Positions 18,144 to 26,991 of a stretch of 64,000 nt of DNA are shown in pieces. Location: assembly GCA_035513345.1 (NCBI GenBank), contig DATKCF010000042.1:1-64000 (forward strand), written 5' to 3'. This stretch comes from DATKCF01 sp035513345 (GTDB taxonomy: Bacteria > Gemmatimonadota > Gemmatimonadetes > Longimicrobiales > RSA9). The stretch's first letter is position 1; each line of letters begins with the position of its first letter. The translations under genes and the position numbers were made by a program. Below the pieces are notes generated by a model, which was not told the DNA's origin, searched no databases, and saw only the letters and a list, made by a program, of their open reading frames with translations.

Positions 18144-19352
18144 TCAGCCGAGGAGCGCCACGTCCGTCTTCTGCTTCAGGTCGGTGTAGCTTGGCGTCGA
18201 GTCGGGTGGCGCGTCCGGCAGCCACAGGGTGAACGTGGAGCCGGTGCCGGCTTCGGTTTCGAGCGTGAGTTCGCCTCCCAGCAGTCTTGCCATTCGTCGC
18301 GCGATCGCGAGGCGGAACCCGGCGTTCTCACCTCGCCGTTCGATGCGATAGACCTCTTCGAAAATGAGGTCCTGGTCACCAATGCCGGGCCCGGCGTCCG
18401 CAACCTCGATACAGAGGTATCGGAGCGGATCGGACTTGCGCCGGCCAGGCCGGATGTCGGCACGGACGGTGACGCGGCCACCCACGGGCGAGTAGCGAAT
18501 CGCGTTGGAGAGCAGTGTGTCGAGGATCTGGCGGACGTAGTCGATGTCCGTGCTGATCAAGGGCAGGTCTCCGGGCACGGACACGTCGAACTCGAGGCCG
18601 ATCGTGCCGACCGAGAGCTGAAAGTCACGAACGATGCCGCGCAGAAGCACGGGAAGGTTGGTGGGCTCCGGTCGGACCGCGAGGTTTCCAGTGTCGATGC
18701 GTGAAAGCTGCACGAGGTCGCGGATGATACGGACGACGGCATCGATGCTCTGCCGGCTTCGTTCGATGTAGTGCTGCTCGCGCTCGGTCAGCTCGCCCTC
18801 GGTATCGAGGAGCTGGACGTACTCCGATGCGACGCCCAGTCGTTCTTTCAGCTCCTCGCCGACGCCGCTGATCAGCCGGTACTTGTCCTCGACGATGCGC
18901 CGGCATTCGTCACGCGTGTCGCGGACGGTTGCATTTAGAGCGGACAGCCCGAGCGACAGCGTGGCCAGCGTGGCCAGGTCACTGACGCGCTCGAGCGTCG
19001 CCGAATCGACGGGTGGCGAGTGCTCAGGCCGGAACAGGACAATGCTGCCAATGCGCTCGTTGCGGCGGCCAAGCGCGATGACGATCCGGTTGGCACCGTC
19101 CAGGTTGCGCCTGCGCTGGTCGGGGTCGCCCGGTACGCCGGCCGACACGACCACGACGCCAGCGGCGTCCGGGCCGCTGACGCGCTCGATCTGGACGGCC
19201 AGAGCCTCGGTTGCGGCGCGCACCTTCTCCGCGACGTCCCGAAGAACGTCCAGCGCATCGCCCTCGCCCGCCAGTGAACGCGTGAGCGCGCGGTATTCCT
19301 CGAGCCGGTCCTGCGATCCGCTGCCGGGGGCTTCCTTCTTGTCGGACTGCAT
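18144..19352 (-). CDS. Sensor histidine kinase-like protein lacking the phospho-acceptor histidine
   Basis: 402 residues from ATG 19352; the frame extends upstream but only with shadow sequence. GAF-like N-terminal domain (about 35-140), a HisKA-like helical hairpin (about 152-222) and a HATPase_c domain with N-box (LLSNAIRYSP), G1 (VADAGPGIGD) and a G2 box reading GFRLAI. Where HisKA has SHELRTPL, this protein has GEELKERL, so Glu166 takes the place of the histidine. No transmembrane helix, hence cytoplasmic. It may be an ATP-binding regulator, or may phosphorylate another site. It lies downstream of the L,D-transpeptidase-fold gene on the same strand, 232 bases away. Confidence 0.8.
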   Translation of the reverse strand: MQSDKKEAPGSGSQDRLEEYRALTRSLAGEGDALDVLRDVAEKVRAATEALAVQIERVSGPDAAGVVVVSAGVPGDPDQRRRNLDGANRIVIALGRRNERIGSIVLFRPEHSPPVDSATLERVSDLATLATLSLGLSALNATVRDTRDECRRIVEDKYRLISGVGEELKERLGVASEYVQLLDTEGELTEREQHYIERSRQSIDAVVRIIRDLVQLSRIDTGNLAVRPEPTNLPVLLRGIVRDFQLSVGTIGLEFDVSVPGDLPLISTDIDYVRQILDTLLSNAIRYSPVGGRVTVRADIRPGRRKSDPLRYLCIEVADAGPGIGDQDLIFEEVYRIERRGENAGFRLAIARRMARLLGGELTLETEAGTGSTFTLWLPDAPPDSTPSYTDLKQKTDVALLG

Positions 19353-19584
19353 CGAGAGGGGGCTCCACCATCCTGGGCCATACGCGGGACAATCCCTGTC
19401 CCGGAGAGCATCCGCCGTGCCATTCCCGCGGCCCGGCACCGCGGTCGCCACGCCCGGCGGGTCGGTTGCGAGGGACCGGCGCCACTACGTCGCGTCGCTA
19501 CGCATACGGGCCGGGTCGCGCGGCGAGGCCGAATTCTGCGAAAGGAAGTCCGCAGTCAGCGAAAAAAGTAGCGCCTGGTCCGAC

Positions 19585-20493
19585 TCAGCGCCGGTTGGTC
19601 GCGGCGGCTTCGCCTGCCGATCCGACCCGCTGTCCGCGGTAGGCATCGGTGAACAGGTATCGGCCTCTGGCGTCGACCGAAACGCGCGGCACGACTCGAT
19701 TCCTCTCGAAGTAGAGGTAGCCCGGCTGGAGGTTGCGCCAGAAATCGACGAGCGTCGGCGAAGCCTCGAAGGCACCCTCGAGCATGGCAAGCTCCGTATC
19801 CGTCAGCCGGGATGGAAAAATGTGCACCGGAATGCGCTCCTGTCCCGACGACCGGGCTTCGACCGCGATCCAGTACAGCTCCTCGATCGCCTCGTCCGTG
19901 ATAGCGATGCAGCCGAGCGTCTTGCAGCCGCCGTGGATGAAGATTGCGCCGCCCGGGCTGGACCTGTCACTCAGCACGCGATCGGATGCATTCGGGTAAT
20001 CGACGTGGAGGGAGAGCAGGTACTCGCTGTTCGGATTGAACGAGTCGATCTCGTAGAAGCCTTCGGGCGTCTGGTTGTCACCCTGTTTCCGCTTCGGACC
20101 GATCTCGCCGGCAAGGGCGCAGATCGCGTATTCCTTGAGTAGCGCGAACCGGTCGCCGCCCGCCGGCCTGGCCCAGAGTTCGAGAATGCGCTCGCGTTTG
20201 AAAACGCGCATGAATACTTCGGCGGCCGGATACGGGATGTCGCGCTCGCGGAACAGCTTCTTGATGCCGTGGCGGGCATTGACGCGGGCGTCGAACACGC
20301 GGGGGTGCCGGAGCTGGGCCCGCGCGAAATCGCCATGCAGGGGGTTGGTCGCGCCGTCCGCTGCGGCATCGCGCGAGAGCAGGCCCATGAGGAACGCGCT
20401 CTGCTGCGCTGCGCTCTGGCCGGCCGAAGCGGCCGACAGCACAGCCACGACGGCGGTTGCCGTCAGGATCCGAAACCTGGGCGTGAGCTTCAT
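19585..20493 (-). CDS. YafK/DpaA-like L,D-transpeptidase-fold protein (YkuD domain)
   Basis: 302 residues. GGGAGAG lies 3-9 bases before the ATG at 20493, and a signal peptide (LTATAVVAVLSAASAGQSAAQ) follows. The YkuD active site is FIHGGCKTLGCIAITD, with His187 and Cys195. The LGCIAITD form resembles the YafK group rather than the SHGC form of classical L,D-transpeptidases. E. coli YafK (DpaA) cuts Braun lipoprotein from peptidoglycan instead of making cross-links, so hydrolysis of a murein-linked substrate is possible. An extra Cys190 precedes the catalytic Cys. Periplasmic. It diverges from the cyclic-di-GMP gene, and the kinase-like gene is downstream. Confidence 0.85.
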   Translation of the reverse strand: MKLTPRFRILTATAVVAVLSAASAGQSAAQQSAFLMGLLSRDAAADGATNPLHGDFARAQLRHPRVFDARVNARHGIKKLFRERDIPYPAAEVFMRVFKRERILELWARPAGGDRFALLKEYAICALAGEIGPKRKQGDNQTPEGFYEIDSFNPNSEYLLSLHVDYPNASDRVLSDRSSPGGAIFIHGGCKTLGCIAITDEAIEELYWIAVEARSSGQERIPVHIFPSRLTDTELAMLEGAFEASPTLVDFWRNLQPGYLYFERNRVVPRVSVDARGRYLFTDAYRGQRVGSAGEAAATNRR

Positions 20494-20727
20494 CGACTCT
20501 CCCGATGGGATGCGGCATCGCACGGGGCAAGGATCACGCCCGTAAAACGAACTCCACAAGAGAAAGGCCGACATGACCCCCGTCAACCCCGGTCGAGCGG
20601 CCGCGCGCGCTGACCTTGACGCGATGCGCCTGTCGCCGGCAGGTTGTCCCGCCATGCAGGCAAGTCCGAGGCAGTCGATGCGGTGGTCCGCGCGCGGCTC
20701 TGCCCGGCGGCACCTCCCCGGAGTATC

Positions 20728-23247
20728 GTGAGTTCCACGGTGCCGGTCCAGCCGCGTGCGGCGACGTTGGCTGTCGCGGCGATTCTCGGTCAGGGACCGG
20801 AAGAGGCGTTCGACCGGCTCACCCGTCTGGCCACGCTTGCGCTCCACGCTCCGCTGGCGGTCATCTCGCTGATCACGGACGGCCGGCTTCTGCTGAAGAG
20901 CCAGGTCGGCATGCCCGAGCCATGGGCGAGCGACCGGGATGTACCACTTCCGCACGCCATTTTTCGCCACGCCGTAGCAACGAGCAAGCCCTTCATCATC
21001 GACGACACGGCCAGGCATCCGCTCACGCGCGACATGCTGCTCGGCGACGAATGGGCGCATGCCGCGTACTGCGGGATCCCGCTCGCGCTCGAGGGCCGCC
21101 GCGTCGCCGGTGTCCTGTCCGTGATGGATCGGCGGCCCCGCCAGTGGACGCCGCGCGAGATCAGTTTCCTGCACGACCTGGCCGCGACTGCGGTTGACGA
21201 GATTGCGATGCGGCTGTCGCCACAGCGGTCCGAGCCGGCCGCTTCGCCCGTGCCCGAGCCGACCACACCGACGCCGGACGCGTTGGTCAGTGTGAACGCC
21301 GAATGGCGGATCGACGCCGTCAATGCGCGAGCCGGCACGCTGCTGGGAAAGACATCCCTCGTCGGACACGGTCTGCTCGAACTGTTTCCGGGCCTGACGG
21401 ACAGCGTGTTCCATCAGCAGTGGCGACGTGCGCAATCGGAATCGGTCGCGGTCGAGTTCGAGAGCTGGTGCGGCACGCTGGGCGCATGGATCGAGTCACG
21501 CGCGGTGCCGATGGGCGGCGGCCTGGCGATCCAGTTGCGTGATGTCACGGCCCGCCGCAATGCCGAGGACGCACTGCGCCAGAGCGAGGCGCGTTACCGC
21601 AGCGTGTTCCAGGAATCGCGCGACCCGATCTTCTTCACGACGGAGGACGGCAGGATCGTGGAATGCAACCGCGCCGCGATCGAGTTGCTAGGCCATTCCC
21701 GGGAAGCCCTGTTCCGGCAGCGTTTCACCGATCTGGTGGCGGACTCGGAGGCCAGGGACGCGCTGCGCGCGGAACTCGAGAAGGGTGAGGTCAGTGACTT
21801 CGAGGCGCAGGTGCGGACGAAGGATGGTGAACGGATCGATGCGGTCATGGGCGTTGCCGCACGGCCAGGCGGCAACGGCGAGCCGGCCGGCTACCGGATC
21901 ACGCTGCGCGACAATACGGAACGCAAGCAGATGGCCCGGCAACTGATCCAGAACGCGTTCCACGATCCGCTGACCGGGCTGGCCAACCGCGCGGTGTTCC
22001 TGGACCGGCTCGAACGGCTGTACATGCAGTCGCAGCGGCGCAGCGGCTACCGCTTCGCGGTGCTGTTCATCGATCTCGACCGTTTCAAGATGATCAACGA
22101 CACGTTCGGCCACATCACCGGTGACGAGCTGCTTTCGACGGTCGCTCGCCGGCTCGAATCGTGCCTGCGGCAGGAAGACAGCGTCGCGCGCTTCGGCGGT
22201 GACGAGTTCGGCATTCTGCTCGACGGCGCGCAGGACGTACGCGACGCGACGCGCATCGCCGACCGCATCAACAACGAGCTGGGGTTGCCGATTCGCGTCG
22301 GGACGCGGGAGATCGCGTGCTCGGCGAGCATCGGTATCGCGATCAGCATGGCTGGCCACGAGCGCGCGGAACAGGTGCTCAGCGATGCGGATGCCGCGAT
22401 GTACCGCGCGAAGGCCGGCGGTGGAGCGCGTTACGAGGTGTTCGACACGGACATGCACCTGAATGCGCTCGAGGAAGTGCGCATCGAGAGCGACCTTCGG
22501 CGTGCGGTGCGCGAGATCGAGTTTCTCGTACACTACCAGCCGATCATATCCGTCGAGGGCGGATCGATCGCGGGTTTCGAGGCGTTGCTGCGGTGGAGGC
22601 ACCCCGAGCGCGGCCTGCTCCAGCCTGCCGAGTTCCTCGGCGTCGCGGACCGGACCGGTCTGATCTCCGACATCGGCTGGTTCGTGATCGAGCGCGTGTG
22701 CTCACAGTTCCGCGACTGGCGCGATGTGGCCGCGGAAACGACGCTGGAACTGGGTGTCGGCGTCAACCTGTCGCAACGGCAGTTCCAGCACCCGGACCTG
22801 TTACGGCGTGTGCGCGACCTGATCGGCGAGAACGGGACAGGCCTGCGTTTCGAAGTGGGCGAAGATACGCTGATGGAGGATGCCGGTTTCGCCGAGAGTC
22901 TGCTCGAGCAGCTCAGGGAGATCGGCGTGAGTATCAGCATCGACAACTTCGGGACCGGATTCTCATCCTTGCAGTACCTGCAGCGGCTGCCGATCGCTTC
23001 GCTCAAGATCGACCGGTCATTCATGCGCGGGATCGACATGGACCCGTACAATCGAGGCGTTGTCGAAAGCGTGGTCGCGCTAGGCCAGTGCATGGGCATC
23101 GACGTGATCGCGCAGGGCATCGAGACACTCGAACAGTTCGGAGAGCTGCGCCGCATCGGCGCGCGCTACGCTCAAGGTTACCTTTTCTCCGAACCGCTGG
23201 ACCCGCATTCTGCGACGGATCTCGTGCTCGAACGCTTGCGCGTCTGA
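20728..23247 (+). CDS. GAF-PAS-PAS-GGDEF-EAL cyclic-di-GMP protein with degenerate EAL site
   Basis: 839 residues from GTG 20728 (a GGAG lies 4 bases away); TTG 20644 would add 28 residues without clear homology. Order: GAF (about 20-170), two PAS domains (about 190-400), GGDEF (about 400-575) with intact GGDEF at 490-494, EAL (about 590-839). EAL motif is EALLRW (618-623), and VNLSQRQF and KIDRSF are kept. However the metal-binding DD pair is D739-N740, and the base in AEGVET is Gln796 (AQGIET). By RocR numbering these are positions D296 and E352. So diguanylate cyclase activity looks possible while phosphodiesterase activity is doubtful. Cytoplasmic, no membrane helix. Confidence 0.9.
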   Translation: MSSTVPVQPRAATLAVAAILGQGPEEAFDRLTRLATLALHAPLAVISLITDGRLLLKSQVGMPEPWASDRDVPLPHAIFRHAVATSKPFIIDDTARHPLTRDMLLGDEWAHAAYCGIPLALEGRRVAGVLSVMDRRPRQWTPREISFLHDLAATAVDEIAMRLSPQRSEPAASPVPEPTTPTPDALVSVNAEWRIDAVNARAGTLLGKTSLVGHGLLELFPGLTDSVFHQQWRRAQSESVAVEFESWCGTLGAWIESRAVPMGGGLAIQLRDVTARRNAEDALRQSEARYRSVFQESRDPIFFTTEDGRIVECNRAAIELLGHSREALFRQRFTDLVADSEARDALRAELEKGEVSDFEAQVRTKDGERIDAVMGVAARPGGNGEPAGYRITLRDNTERKQMARQLIQNAFHDPLTGLANRAVFLDRLERLYMQSQRRSGYRFAVLFIDLDRFKMINDTFGHITGDELLSTVARRLESCLRQEDSVARFGGDEFGILLDGAQDVRDATRIADRINNELGLPIRVGTREIACSASIGIAISMAGHERAEQVLSDADAAMYRAKAGGGARYEVFDTDMHLNALEEVRIESDLRRAVREIEFLVHYQPIISVEGGSIAGFEALLRWRHPERGLLQPAEFLGVADRTGLISDIGWFVIERVCSQFRDWRDVAAETTLELGVGVNLSQRQFQHPDLLRRVRDLIGENGTGLRFEVGEDTLMEDAGFAESLLEQLREIGVSISIDNFGTGFSSLQYLQRLPIASLKIDRSFMRGIDMDPYNRGVVESVVALGQCMGIDVIAQGIETLEQFGELRRIGARYAQGYLFSEPLDPHSATDLVLERLRV

Positions 23248-23352
23248 CCTGATCCGGCAACCATTCGGCGATTCGCGCCGGGTCTCACCCCGACACCGAT
23301 CGAAGCAAGCGGCCGGGCGGAGCCACACAGGAAACCGGAAACGATACCGACG

Positions 23353-24678
23353 ATGGCCGTAAGGAAAGTGCTTCAGCCGGCGACGAACCTCCTGCTGCGC
23401 CCGTTCCAGTTCTTCTTCGCGCATGAAGCGGCGGGCAGCATCCTGCTGCTGCTGTGTACCGGCGGCGCGCTCGTGTGGGCGAACTCGCCGGTCGCCGAGA
23501 GCTACCACCGTCTCTGGGCGACGTACATCGGCTTTGGTGTCGGCGATTTCGAGATCCGGATGTCACTGCACCACTGGATCAACGATGGTCTGATGGCAAT
23601 CTTCTTCTTCGTCATCGGTCTCGAGATCAAACGGGAGGTGCTGGTCGGTGAACTCGCGACGATGCGCAGGGCCGCACTGCCGCTCTTCGCAGCCGTGGGC
23701 GGCATGGTCGTGCCCGCGCTGCTGTATGCGGTATTCAACGCGGGCACGCCGGAGATCGCTGGCTGGGGCGTGCCGATGGCGACGGACATCGCGTTCGCGC
23801 TCGGCGTGCTCTCGCTCATCGGGCCGAGCGTGCCGATCGGCCTGAAGGTGTTCCTCGCAGCGCTGGCAATCGTCGACGATCTGGGCGCGGTCCTCGTCAT
23901 CGCCATCTTCTACACGGCCGAAGTAAGCCTCGTCGCGCTCGGCGTCGGCGGCGTGTTCCTGGCCGCCATGTTCCTCGCCAACCGGATGGCGGTCCGGTAT
24001 CCGCTGATCTACGCGGCGCTAGGTTTCGGGTTGTGGGTCGCGCTACTCCAGTCCGGCGTGCACGGGACGGTAGCTGGTGTGCTGGGTGCCATGGCGATAC
24101 CCGCGTGGCGCCGTATCGACGGTCTCGAGTTTGCCGGTCGTGCGCGCTTGCTGCTCGGTACGTTCGAGCGCGACATCGACCCGGACATCGACCGGCTCAC
24201 GATGGATCAGATCGACGCGGTGGCAGCACTGGAAGTCGCCTGCGAAGCGGTCGAGACGCCACTGTCCCGACTCGAGCACACGCTCCTGCCGTGGGTCGCG
24301 TTTTTCATCATGCCGGTGTTCGCGCTGTCGAACGCGGGCGTCGACATCGGCGCCGGGTTCCTCGATGCGCTGGTGGGTCCCGTCTCGCTCGGTATCATGG
24401 CCGGTCTGTTCGCCGGGAAGCAGGTGGGCGTGGCGCTGTTCGCGTGGGTGGCCGTCAGGATGGGCATGGCGGAGCTGCCGGCCGGTGCCACGTGGAAGCA
24501 GCTCTATGGTGTCGCATGCCTCTGCGGCATCGGCTTCACCATGTCCCTGTTCATTGCGAACCTGGCGTTCCCGCAGCCGGAGACGCTCGACGTAGCAAAG
24601 GCGGGGATTCTGGTTGCTTCGCTGGCTTCGGGCGTTCTTGGCTACGTGCTGCTGCGGCCATCCAAATCGCAGGCGTGA
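23353..24678 (+). CDS. nhaA: Na+/H+ antiporter NhaA
   Basis: 441 residues with about 12 helices. The family hallmarks are present: FFVIGLEIKREVLVGEL, MATDIAFALGVLSL, and the ion-binding aspartate pair Asp175-Asp176 in AIVDDLGAVLVIAIFY, plus GIGFTMSLFIANLAF near the end. Slightly longer than E. coli NhaA (388), with an extra loop around 255-300 (RARLLLGTFERDIDPDIDRL), as often seen in other phyla. Exchanges sodium for protons across the inner membrane and controls cytoplasmic pH. It stands alone, convergent with the next gene after a 6-base gap. Confidence 0.95.
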   Translation: MAVRKVLQPATNLLLRPFQFFFAHEAAGSILLLLCTGGALVWANSPVAESYHRLWATYIGFGVGDFEIRMSLHHWINDGLMAIFFFVIGLEIKREVLVGELATMRRAALPLFAAVGGMVVPALLYAVFNAGTPEIAGWGVPMATDIAFALGVLSLIGPSVPIGLKVFLAALAIVDDLGAVLVIAIFYTAEVSLVALGVGGVFLAAMFLANRMAVRYPLIYAALGFGLWVALLQSGVHGTVAGVLGAMAIPAWRRIDGLEFAGRARLLLGTFERDIDPDIDRLTMDQIDAVAALEVACEAVETPLSRLEHTLLPWVAFFIMPVFALSNAGVDIGAGFLDALVGPVSLGIMAGLFAGKQVGVALFAWVAVRMGMAELPAGATWKQLYGVACLCGIGFTMSLFIANLAFPQPETLDVAKAGILVASLASGVLGYVLLRPSKSQA

Positions 24679-24684
24679 GCCGGT

Positions 24685-25572
24685 TCAGCCGGTGTCCTCG
24701 GGCGAGGCGGCCGGCGGAATGATGCCGCCCGTACGGAGCCGCAGATCGAGAGCCCGCAGGAGCCCCTCGAGGGCACGGGTTCCTCGGCCGAGGCCCCAGC
24801 GATACAGCGGGCGGTAGCCGGCCACGGTCAGTGCGGCGGTGCCGGTGCCAGCGACGATGGCGGGCAGTATCGCGAGAACACCGAGGCCGAGGGCTGCGGC
24901 GCCGACAGCGGCACCGGCCGCGGCGCCGCCCGACGCGGCGAGTGTGGTGAAGACGCCGCCGACGCCGAGGTTCAGGCGGCGAGCGTAGTTGAGGCTTGCG
25001 ACGAGGACGATTTCGGTTGCGTCATCACGGTCGGCCGCCGGCCGGACCATGATGAGGAGTTGCTTGATGTCGGCCAGAAGCATGTCCCATGAGAACGAAG
25101 TGCCCGCCTCGTTGCGGCGAGTGACGTCGAACACCATGACGCCGCCGGCACCGGGCTCGCCCAGCGTTTCGACCAGGTTGAGGTAGTAGGGGTTGGCGGG
25201 GAAGACGCGGCCGATCGTATCGAGGAGGCGGGGCGGCGGGGCAACGAACGTGCGCGATATCTCGATGACACGGCGGTCGTTGCCCAGCAGCCTGTCCGTC
25301 AGGCGGTCCCAGCGAGGCGACATCGGCTTCGCACCGTCCGCGATCGTTTCCGCGCGTGCGAGCCGGATGAATTCCGCGTCGATGCCGGCTTCCTGGCCTG
25401 CCGCTTCCACGTCGGAAACGTGGATCGCGGCATCGGGCGGCTCTTCGCCGGCGGCGAGAAGGCGAGTCCGATCGTCGCGTCGGTCCGCAGCGTCCGCCTG
25501 AAGCTGTGCGGCCCGCTGCCAGAGCGCGCTCGCCTGCTCCTCGGTAAGGTACCTGTCGTCGTGCGGCGGCAT
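24685..25572 (-). CDS. Hypothetical protein with C-terminal membrane hairpin
   Basis: 295 residues from ATG 25572, which has GGAG 11-14 bases upstream; an in-frame ATG further upstream (25680) only reads into the preceding gene. N-terminal TEEQASALWQRAAQLQADAA is a helix often seen at the start of membrane-associated hypothetical proteins of this phylum. A mixed alpha/beta middle (about 105-190) is followed by a glycine/alanine-rich membrane hairpin (about 205-255, GGVFTTLAASGGAAAGAAVG). It starts 17 bases after the stop of the M20 peptidase gene and is likely co-transcribed with it. Function unknown. Confidence 0.6.
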   Translation of the reverse strand: MPPHDDRYLTEEQASALWQRAAQLQADAADRRDDRTRLLAAGEEPPDAAIHVSDVEAAGQEAGIDAEFIRLARAETIADGAKPMSPRWDRLTDRLLGNDRRVIEISRTFVAPPPRLLDTIGRVFPANPYYLNLVETLGEPGAGGVMVFDVTRRNEAGTSFSWDMLLADIKQLLIMVRPAADRDDATEIVLVASLNYARRLNLGVGGVFTTLAASGGAAAGAAVGAAALGLGVLAILPAIVAGTGTAALTVAGYRPLYRWGLGRGTRALEGLLRALDLRLRTGGIIPPAASPEDTG

Positions 25573-25589
25573 CGCGGGAGCCGGCTCCG

Positions 25590-26897
25590 TCAGGTCGCCG
25601 GTCCGGCCAGTCCCGCCATGGCGATGCCGATCAGCAGCGCGATCTTCGTGGCCGGCAACGCCGGCTCGATGTCGGCCCATTCGGACAGAGTATGCTGGTC
25701 GCCGCCGGTTGTTCGGCCGATCGAGATCGACGGGATGCCGCGCACGACGCCGGCATTCGAGTCGGTCGAGCCCGTGGGCAGGGCGCGCGATTCGATGCCG
25801 AGGAACCGGTGTGCGTCGAGCGCGGTGAGGATGAGCGGGTGCGTTGCGCGGTCGGCCAGCATCGCGGGCGTGCCGCCGGCGGGAAGGCGCTGCACCGTGT
25901 CGCGTGACCAGCCTACGCCGTTCGCGGCCGCCGCGGCGGCAACGCGGCGAGTGATCTCGCCGTCGAGCGAGTCGAGCAGCTCCGGGTTGACCGATCGCAG
26001 GTCGACCGTGACGGAGACATCCTCGGGAATCGCGTTGAATATGCTGCCGCCATCGAGCATACCGACATTGAAGACGGCGCCGCCGCGACCGTCCGGAATA
26101 CGGATCTCGTAGATCGAGCGGACGGCGTCGGCGAGCGCGCGAACCGGGTGCGGCTTTCCCGCCGACGTGTTCGTGTGCGACCCCTCGCCGGTGAAATGGT
26201 ACCGGCTCCAGTAGATCCCGAGCGCGCCGTAGTTCACGGTCGGCAGCCCGCCATCGAGGGCGATGAGTGCGTCAGCGACGTCCGGGTTCGTGCGCAGCCA
26301 GTAGTTCATGCCGATCAGACCGAGCTCCTCCTGCACCGTGCCGATGAAGATGATGTCACCACGCGTGCGAACGTCCGCGGCCTCGAGTGCGCGCGCCACG
26401 GCCAGCATGTTGGCGACCGACGCGCTGTTGTCGAAGATGCCGGGCGAGCGGAGCACACCGCCGTCGCGCGTGACCGTCACGTCCGTGTCCTGCGGGTGCA
26501 CGGTGTCGATGTGCGCGGCGAACACGACGGTTTCGCCGCCACCCGTGCCCGGCCGGCGAGCGACCACGTTGCCGATCGAGTCGATCGTGACCGCCAGCCC
26601 GAGCGCTTCGAACTGCGCGCGCACGTATGCCGCACGTTCCTGTTCGAATTCCGATTTCGCCGGGATCTCGTTGATCAGGATCCATTCCTCGACCTGGCGG
26701 GGAAAGCCGGCGTCGAGCGACGCAAGCGCGTCGCGAACGACTGTCGCGCCGGTAAGAGATGATGTGAGCCGGGAGGACTCCGCAGCCTGCTGGGCCGCGA
26801 CATCGGCCGCCGCACCAGCGAGCAGGACGGCCGCAAGAACTCCATGGAGACGGCGGGCATGCGGCCGCATGGCCGGGACTGTCACGGATTCGAGCAT
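25590..26897 (-). CDS. M20-family metallopeptidase, secreted
   Basis: 435 residues. A signal peptide (LHGVLAAVLLAGAAADVAAQ) lies near the N-terminus; ATG 26870 would also give a proper leader. Zinc-binding and catalytic motifs of the M20 di-zinc fold are visible: AAHIDTVHP, GIFDNSASVANML (bridging Asp), VQEELGLIG (catalytic Glu pair), ALDGG and a C-terminal GGDQHTLSEW. The middle region HFTGEGSHTNTSAGKPHPV is the dimerisation/lid domain. Overall closest to PepT/M20 aminopeptidase-like proteins, so probably exports and cleaves short peptides in the periplasm. Substrate not known. It precedes the membrane-hairpin gene. Confidence 0.85.
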   Translation of the reverse strand: MLESVTVPAMRPHARRLHGVLAAVLLAGAAADVAAQQAAESSRLTSSLTGATVVRDALASLDAGFPRQVEEWILINEIPAKSEFEQERAAYVRAQFEALGLAVTIDSIGNVVARRPGTGGGETVVFAAHIDTVHPQDTDVTVTRDGGVLRSPGIFDNSASVANMLAVARALEAADVRTRGDIIFIGTVQEELGLIGMNYWLRTNPDVADALIALDGGLPTVNYGALGIYWSRYHFTGEGSHTNTSAGKPHPVRALADAVRSIYEIRIPDGRGGAVFNVGMLDGGSIFNAIPEDVSVTVDLRSVNPELLDSLDGEITRRVAAAAAANGVGWSRDTVQRLPAGGTPAMLADRATHPLILTALDAHRFLGIESRALPTGSTDSNAGVVRGIPSISIGRTTGGDQHTLSEWADIEPALPATKIALLIGIAMAGLAGPAT

Positions 26898-26991
26898 TGG
26901 ATCTGCCTTGTTTCGAGCGTTATCGTCCGCCGGTTCCGTAGCCGGCTCGAGTCACCGCAATGTCGGCCACTCGCGCCGTGTCGGCAACGGC

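Noticed and set aside
18883..20142. A 419-residue plus-strand frame across two minus-strand genes
   Set aside because: It spans an intergenic gap and two clear antisense genes, and has no recognisable domain.
22942..23115. The EAL substitutions read as sequencing errors
   Set aside because: Two separate, in-frame single-codon changes (GAC-AAC and GCG-CAG) in otherwise clean coding sequence are better explained as real variation.
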